From: Nemertoderma westbladi
Lineage: Eukaryota; Xenacoelomorpha; Nemertodermatida; Nemertodermatidae
Assembly: GCA_032718475.1 (NCBI GenBank)
Contig: JAUCBJ010007195.1
Location: 1-64,000 of the forward strand
Length of the DNA stretch: 64,000 nt
Direction of reading: 5' to 3'
In this document: positions 36,601-50,822 of the stretch, piece after piece
Position numbering within the stretch: the first letter of the stretch is position 1
Layout: every line of letters begins with the position of its first letter
Translations under genes and position numbers: made by a program
The notes under the pieces: model-generated
Seen by the model: only the letters and a program-made list of their open reading frames with translations
Told to the model about the DNA's origin: nothing
Databases searched by the model: none

Positions 36601-39600
36601 TTAATTCTAACTATAACACACAAACTAACCTTAATTCTAACTATAACACACAAACTAACCTTTACTCTAACTATAACACACAAACTAACCTTAATTCTAA
36701 CTATAACACACAAACTAACCTTAATTCTAACTATAACACACAAACTAACCTTAATTCTAACTATAACACACAAACTAACCTTAATTCTAACTATAACACA
36801 CAAACTAACCTTAATTCTAACTATAACACACAAACTAACCTTAATTCTAACTATAACACACAAACTAACCTTAATTCTAACTATAACACACAAACTAACC
36901 TTAACTCTAACTATAACACACAAACTAACCTTAATTCTAACTATAACACACAAACTAACCTTAATTCTAACTATAACACACAAACTAACCTTAATTCTAA
37001 CTATAACACACAAACTAACCTTTACTCTAACTATAACACACAAACTAACCTTTACTCTAACTATAACACACAAACTAACCTTAACTCTAACTATAACACA
37101 CAAACTAACCTTAATTCTAACTATAACACACAAACTAACCTTAATTCTAACTATAACACACAAACTAACCTTTACTCTAACTATAACACACAAACTAACC
37201 TTAATTCTAACTATAACACACAAACTAACCTTACTCTAACTATAACACACAAACTAACCTTAATTCTAACTATAACACACAAACTAACCTTAATTCTAAC
37301 TATAACACACAAACTAACCTTAATTCTAACTATAACACACAAACTAACCTTTACTCTAACTATAACACACAAACTAACCTTAATTCTAACTATAACACAC
37401 AAACTAACCTTAATTCTAACTATAACACACAAACTAACCTTAATTCTAACTATAACACACAAACTAACCTTTACTCTAACTATAACACACAAACTAACCT
37501 TAATTCTAACTATAACACACAAACTAACCTTAATTCTAACTATAACACACAAACTAACCTTAATTCTAACTATAACACACAAACTAACCTTAATTCTAAC
37601 TATAACACACAAACTAACCTTTACTCTAACTATAACACACAAACTAACCTTAATTCTAACTATAACACACAAACTAACCTTTACTCTAACTATAACACAC
37701 AAACTAACCTTAATTCTAACTATAACACACAAACTAACCTTAATTCTAACTATAACACACAAACTAACCTTAATTCTAACTATAACACACAAACTAACCT
37801 TAATTCTAACTATAACACACAAACTAACCTTAATTCTAACTATAACACACAAACTAACCTTTACTCTAACTATAACACACAAACTAACCTTAATTCTAAC
37901 TATAACACACAAACTAACCTTAATTCTAACTATAACACACAAACTAACCTTAATTCTAACTATAACACACAAACTAACCTTAATTCTAACTATAACACAC
38001 AAACTAACCTTAATTCTAACTATAACACACAAACTAACCTTAATTCTAACTATAACACACAAACTAACCTTAATTCTAACTATAACACACAAACTAACCT
38101 TAATTCTAACTATAACACACAAACTAACCTTAATTCTAACTATAACACACAAACTAACCTTAATTCTAACTATAACACACAAACTAACCTTAATTCTAAC
38201 TATAACACACAAACTAACCTTAATTCTAACTATAACACACAAACTAACCTTACTCTAACTATAACACACAAACTAACCTTAATTCTAACTATAACACACA
38301 AACTAACCTTAATTCTAACTATAACACACAAACTAACCTTAATTCTAACTATAACACACAAACTAACCTTAATTCTAACTATAACACACAAACTAACCTT
38401 AATTCTAACTATAACACACAAACTAACCTTAATTCTAACTATAACACACAAACTAACCTTAATTCTAACTATAACACACAAACTAACCTTAATTCTAACT
38501 ATAACACACAAACTAACCTTAATTCTAACTATAACACACAAACTAACCTTAACTCTAACTATAACACACAAACTAACCTTAATTCTAACTATAACACACA
38601 AACTAACCTTACTCTAACTATAACACACAAACTAACCTTAATTCTAACTATAACACACAAACTAACCTTACTCTAACTATAACACACAAACTAACCTTAA
38701 TTCTAACTATAACACACAAACTAACCTTTACTCTAACTATAACACACAAACTAACCTTACTTCTAACTATAACACACAAACTAACCTTAATTCTAACTAT
38801 AACACACAAACTAACCTTAATTCTAACTATAACACACAAACTAACCTTAATTCTAACTATAACACACAAACTAACCTTAATTCTAACTATAACACACAAA
38901 CTAACCTTTACTCTAACTATAACACACAAACTAACCTTAATTCTAACTATAACACACAAACTAACCTTTACTCTAACTATAACACACAAACTAACCTTTA
39001 CTCTAACTATAACACACAAACTAACCTTTACTCTAACTATAACACACAAACTAACCTTAATTCTAACTATAACACACAAACTAACCTTTACTCTAACTAT
39101 AACACACAAACTAACCTTTACTCTAACTATAACACACAAACTAACCTTAATTCTAACTATAACACACAAACTAACCTTTACTCTAACTATAACACACAAA
39201 CTAACCTTACTTCTAACTATAACACACAAACTAACCTTAATTCTAACTATAACACACAAACTAACCTTAATTCTAACTATAACACACAAACTAACCTTAA
39301 TTCTAACTATAACACACAAACTAACCTTAATTCTAACTATAACACACAAACTAACCTTTACTCTAACTATAACACACAAACTAACCTTTACTCTAACTAT
39401 AACACACAAACTAACCTTAATTCTAACTATAACACACAAACTAACCTTAATTCTAACTATAACACACAAACTAACCTTAATTCTAACTATAACACACAAA
39501 CTAACCTTAATTCTAACTATAACACACAAACTAACCTTTACTCTAACTATAACACACAAACTAACCTTAACTCTAACTATAACACACAAACTAACCTTTA

Positions 39601-42600
39601 CTCTAACTATAACACACAAACTAACCTTAACTCTAACTATAACACACAAACTAACCTTTACTCTAACTATAACACACAAACTAACCTTAATTCTAACTAT
39701 AACACACAAACTAACCTTTACTCTAACTATAACACACAAACTAACCTTTACTCTAACTATAACACACAAACTAACCTTTACTCTAACTATAACACACAAA
39801 CTAACCTTAATTCTAACTATAACACACAAACTAACCTTTACTCTAACTATAACACACAAACTAACCTTAATTCTAACTATAACACACAAACTAACCTTAA
39901 TTCTAACTATAACACACAAACTAACCTTTACTCTAACTATAACACACAAACTAACCTTTACTCTAACTATAACACACAAACTAACCTTAATTCTAACTAT
40001 AACACACAAACTAACCTTAATTCTAACTATAACACACAAACTAACCTTTACTCTAACTATAACACACAAACTAACCTTAATTCTAACTATAACACACAAA
40101 CTAACCTTAATTCTAACTATAACACACAAACTAACCTTTACTCTAACTATAACACACAAACTAACCTTAATTCTAACTATAACACACAAACTAACCTTAA
40201 TTCTAACTATAACACACAAACTAACCTTTACTCTAACTATAACACACAAACTAACCTTTACTCTAACTATAACACACAAACTAACCTTTACTCTAACTAT
40301 AACACACAAACTAACCTTTACTCTAACTATAACACACAAACTAACCTTTACTCTAACTATAACACACAAACTAACCTTAATTCTAACTATAACACACAAA
40401 CTAACCTTAATTCTAACTATAACACACAAACTAACCTTTACTCTAACTATAACACACAAACTAACCTTTACTCTAACTATAACACACAAACTAACCTTTA
40501 CTCTAACTATAACACACAAACTAACCTTTACTCTAACTATAACACACAAACTAACCTTAATTCTAACTATAACACACAAACTAACCTTTACTCTGACTAT
40601 AACACACAAACTAACCTTTACTCTGACTATAACACACAAACTAACCTTTACTCTAACTATAACACACAAACTAACCTTTACTCTAACTATAACACACAAA
40701 CTAACCTTTACTCTAACTATAACACACAAACTAACCTTAATTCTAACTATAACACACAAACTAACCTTTACTCTGACTATAACACACAAACTAACCTTAA
40801 TTCTAACTATAACACACAAACTAACCTTAATTCTAACTATAACACACAAACTAACCTTTACTCTAACTATAACACACAAACTAACCTTTACTCTAACTAT
40901 AACACACAAACTAACCTTTACTCTAACTATAACACACAAACTAACCTTTACTCTGACTATAACACACAAACTAACCTTTACTCTAACTATAACACACAAA
41001 CTAACCTTTACTCTAACTATAACACACAAACTAACCTTAATTCTAACTATAACACACAAACTAACCTTAATTCTAACTATAACACACAAACTAACCTTTA
41101 CTCTAACTATAACACACAAACTAACCTTTACTCTGACTATAACAAACAAACTAACCTTTACTCTAACTATAACACACAAACTAACCTTTACTCTAACTAT
41201 AACACACAAACTAACCTTTACTCTGACTATAACACACAAACTAACCTTTACTCTAACTATAACACACAAACTAACCTTAATTCTAACTATAACACACAAA
41301 CTAACCTTTACTCTAACTATAACACACAAACTAACCTTAATTCTAACTATAACACACAAACTAAGCTTAATTCTAACTATAACACACAAACTAACCTTTA
41401 CTCTAACTATAACACACAAACTAACCTTTACTCTGACTATAACACACAAACTAACCTTTACTCTAACTATAACACACAAACTAACCTTTACTCTAACTAT
41501 AACACACAAACTAACCTTTACTCTGACTATAACACACAAACTAACCTTTACTCTAACTATAACACACAAACTAACCTTAATTCTAACTATAACACACAAA
41601 CTAACCTTTACTCTAACTATAACACACAAACTAAGCTTTACTCTAACTATAACACACAAACTAACCTTTACTCTAACTATAACACACAAACTAACCTTTA
41701 CTCTAACTATAACACACAAACTAACCTTTACTCTAACTATAACACACAAACTAACCTTTACTCTAACTATAACACACAAACTAACCTTAATTCTAACTAT
41801 AACACACAAACTAACCTTTACTCTAACTATAACACACAAACTAACCTTAATTCTAACTATAACACACAAACTAACCTTTACTCTAACTATAACACACAAA
41901 CTAACCTTAATTCTAACTATAACACACAAACTAACCTTTACTCTAACTATAACACACAAACTAACCTTTACTCTAACTATAACACACAAACTAACCTTTA
42001 CTCTAACTATAACACACAAACTAACCTTTACTCTAACTATAACACACAAACTAACCTTAATTCTAACTATAACACACAAACTAACCTTTACTCTAACTAT
42101 AACACACAAACTAACCTTAATTCTAACTATAACACACAAACTAACCTTAATTTTAACTATAACACACAAACTAACCTTTACTCTAACTATAACACACAAA
42201 CTAACCTTTACTCTGACTATAACAAACAAACTAACCTTAATTCTAACTATAACACACAAACTAACCTTAATTCTAACTATAACACACAAACTAACCTTTA
42301 CTCTAACTATAACACACAAACTAACCTTAATTCTAACTATAACACACAAACTAACCTTAATTCTAACTATAACACACAAACTAACCTTTACTCTAACTAT
42401 AACACACAAACTAACCTTAATTCTAACTATAACACACAAACTAAGCTTAATTCTAACTATAACACACAAACTAACCTTTACTCTAACTATAACACACAAA
42501 CTAACCTTTACTCTGACTATAACAAACAAACTAACCTTTACTCTAACTATAACACACAAACTAACCTTTACTCTAACTATAACACACAAACTAACCTTTA

Positions 42601-44580
42601 CTCTGACTATAACAAACAAACTAACCTTTACTCTAACTATAACACACAAACTAACCTTAATTCTAACTATAACACACAAACTAACCTTTACTCTAACTAT
42701 AACACACAAACTAAGCTTTACTCTAACTATAACACACAAACTAACCTTTACTCTAACTATAACACACAAACTAACCTTAATTCTAACTATAACACACAAA
42801 CTAACCTTTACTCTAACTATAACACACAAACTAACCTTAATTTTAACTATAACACACAAACTAACCTTTACTCTAACTATAACACACAAACTAACCTTTA
42901 CTCTGACTATAACAAACAAACTAACCTTTACTCTAACTATAACACACAAACTAACCTTAATTCTAACTATAACACACAAACTAACCTTAATTCTAACTAT
43001 AACACACAAACTAACCTTTACTCTAACTATAACACACAAACTAACCTTAATTCTAACTATAACACACAAACTAAGCTTAATTCTAACTATAACACACAAA
43101 CTAACCTTTACTCTAACTATAACACACAAACTAACCTTAATTCTAACTATAACACACAAACTAACCTTAATTTTAACTATAACACACAAACTAACCTTTA
43201 CTCTAACTATAACACACAAACTAACCTTTACTCTAACTATAACACACAAACTAACCTTTACTCTAACTATAACACACAAACTAACCTTTACTCTAACTAT
43301 AACACACAAACTAACCTTAATTCTAACTATAACACACAAACTAACCTTTACTCTAACTATAACACACAAACTAACCTTAATTCTAACTATAACACACAAA
43401 CTAACCTTTACTCTAACTATAACACACAAACTAACCTTTACTCTGACTATAACAAACAAACTAACCTTTACTCTAACTATAACACACAAACTAACCTTAA
43501 TTCTAACTATAACACACAAACTAACCTTAATTCTAACTATAACACACAAACTAACCTTTACTCTAACTATAACACACAAACTAACCTTAATTCTAACTAT
43601 AACACACAAACTAAGCTTAATTCTAACTATAACACACAAACTAACCTTTACTCTAACTATAACACACAAACTAACCTTAATTCTAACTATAACACACAAA
43701 CTAACCTTAATTTTAACTATAACACATCACAAACTAACCTTTACTCTAACTATAACACACAAACTAACCTTAATTCTAACTATAACACACAAACTAACCT
43801 TAATTTTAACTATAACACATCACAAACTAACCTTTACTCTAACTATAACACACAAACTAACCTTAATTCTAACTATAACACACAAACTAAGCTTAATTCT
43901 AACTATAACACACAAACTAACCTTTACTCTAACTATAACACACAAACTAACCTTTACTCTGACTATAACAAACAAACTAACCTTTACTCTAACTATAACA
44001 CACAAACTAACCTTAATTCTAACTATAACACACAAACTAACCTTTACTCTAACTATAACACACAAACTAACCTTAATTCTAACTATAACACACAAACTAA
44101 GCTTAATTCTAACTATAACACACAAACTAACCTTTACTCTAACTATAACACACAAACTAACCTTAATTCTAACTATAACACACAAACTAACCTTTATTCT
44201 AACTATAACACACAAACTAACCTTAATTCTAACTATAACACACAAACTTACACACACACAACACAACACACACACATAACTAACCTTACTCTAACTATAA
44301 CACACAAACTAACCTTTACTCTAACTATAACACACAAACTAACCTTTACTCTAACTATAACACACAAACTAACCTTTACTCTAACTATAACACACAAACT
44401 AACCTTTACTCTAACTATAACACACAAACTAACCTTTACTCTAACTATAACACACAAACTAACCTTAATTCTAACTATAACACACAAACTAACCTTAATT
44501 CTAACTGTAACACACAAACTAACCTTAATTCTAACTATAACACACAAACTAACCTTAATTCTAACTATAACACACAAACT
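24661..44580. repeat. 30-bp satellite array, block 2
   Basis: Continuation of the same satellite, about 660 monomers. It is more heterogeneous than block 1: ttaattttaa, gtaattctaa and ttaattataa decamers are common between 24.7 and 34.6 kb, while tttactctaa dominates between 38.7 and 44.5 kb. Single-base losses (ccttactctaac, 29-bp monomers) recur at many points (for example near 28,770, 29,100, 35,820, 36,060, 37,230, 38,250). A CA-rich junction sequence occurs at 26,361, 26,843, 32,090 and 44,248. Blocks 24.7-26.4 and 30.3-32.1 kb are duplicates, both carrying the rare aaactagcctta variant. Confidence 0.97.
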
Positions 44581-44937
44581 AGATATATGTTTAATTCGGT
44601 CAAGCCGACAAATATAAGGTTAGATATGAGCACTGTACTGCACGTTAAATATAGATTTAAACACAACATATTAATATTAAATGGCATCATAATAATACAA
44701 AAGATTAAAATGTTGCTTTGCACAACAAGTTGGCGAGTAAAAAGGCGCCCCGCGGCACAGCGCCAACAACAAGTAAAATGTCTATATATTTAATCATATA
44801 AGATCATATAAAATGACGAATTACAATATTAACAATTATTGTAGACATAAAACCCATAATATTATAAGTACAATTCAGCATCTTAAAATGTGCTAGGCAC
44901 AGGGGCATTTCTTAATAAAATCAGGTTTTTATTTACA

Positions 44938-46947
44938 TTATTGGGTATTAAAAATCGGTGAGTTTGTTTCATTTGGGTCCTCGTTCAGAAGTTCAGTATG
45001 TTTACTGAAATACTGTATGATCCTGTCGTGTTTTTGATTAAAAGTGATGTTTGAGATCTTATAAGTGTTCCTAATGAAATTCAAGTTAATTGTCTCCAGG
45101 CAGGTTAATTTTCCCATGTCAAGACGAGATGCAATTCCTTTTTTATCAAATCTGGATGTCAGCATTGTCATTAGCGCCGGCATTGCACACCTACTGCTGG
45201 TTAGGTGATAGGCACTGCCGACTCCTTTATATCTTTGTCGTTTATTCAGTTGCATGGTGATAAGTAGGGTGGTTTGTACCGGTGGAATGGGACATTTATA
45301 TATGTTGATTAAAGTCCCTATGGCATGAGTTAGGGCCAGCTTAGAAAGTGAGTTGGAGTTAAATAGGTTGTAAATGGTTGTGTTGTTTACGTACGTCCCC
45401 AAGGATAGTAGTCCCCGAAGTTGTTTGCGGTAATGCACCTCCAGATGATGTATTTGTGTGTCTGACATCCCTCCTATGTAGAACTTAAGACCATATAGGA
45501 TGGCGGGTATGGCGACCATTCTCCAGAGGTAAGCCACGGTGTCGATATCCAGGTTTTGTACTGACCATCCATTTTTATGGAAAGCTCCACCTATCGCGGA
45601 TATCACCCTGATGCATTTGCTTGAGAGATTATTGAACTTGTTTTTGGTTATTTCCACACCCAAAAATTTAATTGAGTCTGACTCAGGGACCAGTACACCA
45701 TTAATTTTGATGAAAGTTGTGGGAGATTTTTGTGATGTGTGCATCCAGTTGGATTTAGAGGGTTCAATTTTCAAGTTTAAGGTGTTTGCTTCCGATATCG
45801 CGATGCTAACCATTGACTCCATGTCTGATTGAGTGGTAGTTAACAAAATTATGTCATCAGCGTAACATAGTGCTCCTAACCATGTGGATGTAATCCAACA
45901 ACCTAGTCCAGACTCCTCTAATTTCGTGAGAATATTGCAGGTGTAGATGTTAAAAAGTGTTGGTGATAATAGTGATCCCTGTTTCACCCCCTTATCAATT
46001 TCAATTGGACCGTCATAAATGATTCCGTTAAACTTGAGGTATATCATGGAGACAGAGTAGTAATCAATCAGGGTTAGAAGTATGTGAGAGTTAATTTTGC
46101 CTTTCAATTTATTGAATAAAATGTTGTGGTTTACTTCGTCAAATGCAGATGATATATCGAGTTTGCAAATGTAAAGTGGTGATCCACCCTGATTGAAATA
46201 TTCCATACATTCTAGTATACAAGCAATCACCATGTCAGTCCCAGCCTTTTTTTTGTATCCACATTGGTAGTTACTTGTGAGTCCCTGTGTGTTGACCTCT
46301 GTGAGGAAATTATTCAGTACAGTGTACTTATATACCTTTGCTAGTAGGCTGACAATGGAAATTGGTCGATACGAGTTCAGTTGTAATGTATTCCTCTTGT
46401 TGCCCTTATATATGTACGTTGTGATTGTCTTTCCAAATGACGTTGGAACCTTACCAAGCCGGAAGCAACAGTTGAGTATATTACTCAGTAGAAGTGTTGT
46501 TTTGTCTGGATCAGTATGGAGCAGGTGTTCAACCGTCAGAGAATTTATATCTGGAGACTTTCGCCTGGCCAAGTGCCTCACCGCTAGTTTAATTACGTCA
46601 GGTGACACTGTAGGAATGCTCTCCTGTTGACTCAATTTTAGAACTTCCATTCTAATTGTGTCCGTTTGTGTGTTACCGTTTGTGCTGTGGTTCATGTTAG
46701 CCGAACAGATATGTGAGTTTGTTATCGATTCCTGTACGGATCTCGGTATTCTTTGCGGCCCTTTCTTCTTGAAGAAGTCCCACAACTTGTGTGGGTCATG
46801 TCTATGGTTCATTGCAGCATGTCGTAAGTTGTGCTGTATCTTTTCCTTTACAAGGTGATTGTGTAACCGACGTATGAGTTTCTTTGCCTCCTTGAATGTT
46901 TCCCATTTTTTACCTTTGGCGGGAGCGTTTGTTTCACAGAGTTCCAA
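44938..46947 (-). pseudogene. LINE ORF2 part 2: reverse transcriptase
   Basis: About 669 codons ending at 44,938. Reverse-transcriptase blocks in order: SYRPISIVSLLAKVYKY (block 2/2a), YICKLDISSAFDEVNHNIL (catalytic Asp of motif A), GVKQGSLLSPTLFNIYTC (motif B), ALCYADDIILLTTT (YADD catalytic pair), LKIEPSKSNW (motif D) and IKFLGVEITKN. A connection region and a C-terminal part follow; no RNase H domain is apparent. The start is a frame change, not an initiation codon: the endonuclease frame runs into this one with a one-base shift near 46,890-46,950. Apart from that shift the domain looks intact. Clade is probably in the jockey/CR1-like APE group, which a phylogeny would have to settle. Confidence 0.85.
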
Positions 46948-48007
46948 ATATTAAATAAGTCTTTTGTTGTTTTAGTTCTTTCTTTGAGTGTCTTCGACTG
47001 TATCCATGTCTTTTTAGACTTTTTTATATCTACCCTCATAAGTTTCGGTATGTGATGTGATGCTGCTGTGTTTAAAATTTGTTCGAGATCACATGATACA
47101 GAGTTGAGGTTTTCCTGTGTCCATGCCAGACTATCCAGTCCATATTTTAGACTAAGGTTCTGCAGCCCTTGGTCCACCTCTTGTTTGTAATCTTCTAGAT
47201 TATTTTTACTTGCTTTGTCCCATCGATGCCTTGAGATAGTTATTGTGGCCTTCTTTGGTATAACATCATCTTCTGATTTGCTACCTATCAATATTTGCAT
47301 CGTAGCATGTATCGGACTATGATCTGATAAATTTTCAACTAGATCCTTTTTTACTATTTTTCCAGAAATAGTGGGAGCTATGTGGGTTGGAACTACAATA
47401 TGATCTATGTACGACACTGGATTATTGTTCCTATAGAATGTGTAGCATGGTCCCGAGAAGGAGTTCCAAGTGTCTACCGCAGCAAGGTCATTTGATTCTA
47501 AAAGGGTACTGAACTGTTTACCTCGACAGGTGGCATTATATCTATTATATCTGTTTCCCTGCATGTCTCCAATGTCGGCATTCGCATCCATCAACAGTAT
47601 AGGTATTGAGTGTTGATTCCCATGGAGTATCCCCTCAATTTTTCCTAGAAAGTCATCGTATGTAGAATTGGCCTTACTGGAGTCAGGGCCATAACATGAG
47701 AGAGCTGTGTATTGTTGTTCCCTGTTTATAAGGTTAAATGTGGCCCCCACGATATTGTCGCCGCTCTCAACTCTTGTATAGTTGTGGATGATTGATTTAC
47801 GTAGGAAGAGGGCTGTCCCTCCAGCTCCTCTGGCGCGGTAGGGGTTGCCCATTAAATCACTAGTGAGTGACTCACAGTAGAATTCATTGTGGAATGACAT
47901 TAGCAGGTCTTTAGACTCAATATCATTGAGCCAGTGTTCCTGTATTCCCACAATATCACAATCTGTTAAGATGTTGTATAAGTAACTGGCTGAGTTTTTG
48001 AATCCGT
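46848..48007 (-). pseudogene. LINE ORF2 part 1: APE-type endonuclease (5'-truncated)
   Basis: The frame begins in satellite sequence (48,488-48,008 translates as satellite decapeptides) and passes at 48,007 into the endonuclease. Endonuclease motifs in order: DIVGIQEHWLND (the Q-E metal ligand), ILLMDANADIGDM (D-x-N), NNPVSYIDHIVV (S-x-ID) and NLSDHSPIHA (SDH catalytic His). The first ~25 residues of the domain are missing. After the endonuclease comes a Lys-rich linker (KLMRVDIKKSKKTWIQSK), then the frame is lost just before KGKKWETFKEAKKL, which continues in the next frame. The fusion of satellite peptides to the endonuclease is accidental. Confidence 0.85.
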
Positions 48008-50822
48008 AACTAACCTTTACTCTAACTATAACACACAAACTAACCTTAATTCTAACTATAACACACAAACTAACCTTAATTCTAACTATAACACACAAAC
48101 TAACCTTAATTCTAACTATAACACACAAACTAACCTTAATTCTAACTATAACACACAAACTAACCTTAATTCTAACTATAACACACAAACTAACCTTAAT
48201 TCTAACTATAACACACAAACTAACCTTAATTCTAACTATAACACACAAACTAACCTTTACTCTAACTATAACACACAAACTAACCTTAATTCTAACTATA
48301 ACACACAAACTAACCTTAATTCTAACTATAACACACAAACTAACCTTTACTCTAACTATAACACACAAACTAACCTTAATTTTAACTATAACACACAAAC
48401 TAACCTTAATTTTAACTATAACACACAAACTAACCGTAATTCTAACTATAACACACAAACTTACACACACACAACACAACACACACACATAACTAACCTT
48501 AATCTAACTTTAACACACAAACTAACCTTAATTCTAACTATAACACACAAACTAACCTTAATTCTAACTATAACACACAAACTAACCGTAATTCTAACTA
48601 TAACACACAAACTAACCTTAATTTTAACTATAACACAAAAACTAACCTTAATTTTAACTATAACACACAAACTAACCTTTACTCTAACTATAACACACAA
48701 ACTAACCTTTACTCTAACTATAACACACAAACTAACCTTAATTATAACTATAACACACAAACTAACCTTAATTTTAACTATAACACACAAACTAACCTTA
48801 ATTCTAACTATAACACACAAACTTACACACACACAACACAACACACACACATAACTAACCTTAATCTAACTTTAACACACAAACTAACCTTAATTCTAAC
48901 TATAACACACAAACTAACCTTAATTCTAACTATAACACACAAACTAACCGTAATTCTAACTATAACACACAAACTAACCTTAATTTTAACTATAACACAA
49001 AAACTAACCTTAATTTTAACTATAACACACAAACTAACCTTTACTCTAACTATAACACACAAACTAACCTTTACTCTAACTATAACACACAAACTAACCT
49101 TAATTATAACTATAACACACAAACTAACCTTAATTCTAACTATAACACACAAACTAACCGTAATTCTAACTATAACACACAAACTAACCTTAATTTTAAC
49201 TATAACACAAAAACTAAACCTTAATTTTAACTATAACACACAAACTAACCTTTACTCTAACTATAACACACAAACTAACCTTTACTCTAACTATAACACA
49301 CAAACTAACCTTAATTTTAACTATAACACACAAACTAACCTTAATTTTAACTATAACACACAAACTAACCTTAATTTTAACTATAACACACAAACTAACC
49401 TTTACTCTAACTATAACACACAAACTAACCTTTACTCTAACTATAACACACAAACTAACCTTAATTCTAACTATAACACACAAACTAACCTTAATTTTAA
49501 CTATAACACACAAACTAAGCTTAATTATACATATAACACACAAACTAACCTTAATTCTAACTATAACACACAAACTAACCTTAATTCTAACTATAACACA
49601 CAAACTAACCGTAATTCTAACTATAACACACAAACTAACCTTAATTTTAACTATAACACACAAACTAACCTTAATTTTAACTATAACACACAAACTAAGC
49701 TTAATTCTAACTATAACACACAAACTAACCTTAATTCTAACTATAACACACAAACTAACCTTAATTCTAACTATAACACACAAACTAAGCTTTACTCTAA
49801 CTATAACACACAAACTAAGCTTAATTCTAACTATAACACACAAACTAACCTTAATTATAACTGTAACAAACAAACTAACCTTAATTCTAACTATAACACA
49901 CAAACTAACCTTTACTCTAACTATAACACACAAACAAACCTTAATTTTAACTATAACACACAAACTAACCTTAATTCTAACTATAACACACAAACTAACC
50001 TTAATTCTAACTATAAGACACAAACTAACCTTAATTCGAACTATAACACACAAACTAACCTTAATCTAACTTTAACACACAAACTAACCTTAATTCTAAC
50101 TATAACACACAAACTAACCTTAATTCTAACTATAACACACAAACTTACACACACACAACACAACACACACACATAACTAACCTTAATCTAACTTTAACAC
50201 ACAAACTAACCTTAATTCTAACTATAACACACAAACTAACCTTAATTCTAACTATAACACACAAACTAACCGTAATTCTAACTATAACACACAAACTAAC
50301 CTTAATTCTAACTATAACACACAAACTAGCCTTAATTCTAACTGTAACACACAAACTAACCGTAATTCTAACTATAACACACAAACTAACCTTAATTCTA
50401 ACTGTAACAAACAAACCAACCTTAATTCTAACTGTAACAAACAAACTAACCTTAATTCTAACTGTAACAAACAAACTAACCTTAATTCTAACTGTAACAC
50501 ACAAACTAACCGTAATTCTAACTATAACACACAAACTAACCTTAATTCTAACTGTAACAAACAAACCAACCTTAATTCTAACTGTAACAAACAAACTAAC
50601 CTTAATTCTAACTGTAACAAACAAACCAACCTTAATTCTAACTGTAACACACAAACTAACCTTAATTCTAACTGTAACACACAAACTAACCTTAATTCTA
50701 ACTATAACACACAAACTAACCTTAATTCTAACTATAACACACAAACTAACCTTTACTCTAACTATAACACACAAACTAACCTTAATTCTAACTGTAACAA
50801 ACAAACTAACCTTAATTCTAAC
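48008..50822. repeat. 30-bp satellite array, block 3
   Basis: Last part of the satellite. CA-rich junctions occur at 48,461, 48,823 and 50,145. The first two are 362 bp apart and bound a tandemly duplicated block. Towards the right end, monomers with taacaaacaaac and ctgtaac changes become frequent, i.e. the array is more diverged at this edge. It stops at 50,822, where coding sequence of a minus-strand exon begins. Confidence 0.97.

Larger units (their letters stand above)
44581..48007 (-). mobile_element. APE-type non-LTR retrotransposon (LINE), 5'-truncated, in the satellite
   Basis: Minus-strand insertion running from 48,007 (5') to 44,581 (3'), with satellite on both sides. The satellite ends in aacta on the left and restarts with aacta on the right, compatible with a 5-bp target-site duplication. 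The element begins inside the endonuclease domain, so ORF1 and the 5' end are missing. It keeps nearly all of ORF2 and a ~357-bp 3' untranslated region (44,581-44,937) without an evident poly(A) tail. It is younger than the local satellite expansion, since the array on each side is of the same type. Confidence 0.9.

Noticed and set aside
15281-50822. CRISPR array
   Set aside because: Repeats are contiguous with no unique spacers, and the surrounding genes are animal.
15281-50822. Telomeric or subtelomeric repeat
   Set aside because: The ctaacc word recalls telomere repeats, but the monomer is 30 bp, interior to unique sequence on both sides, and contains no short telomere motif in series.
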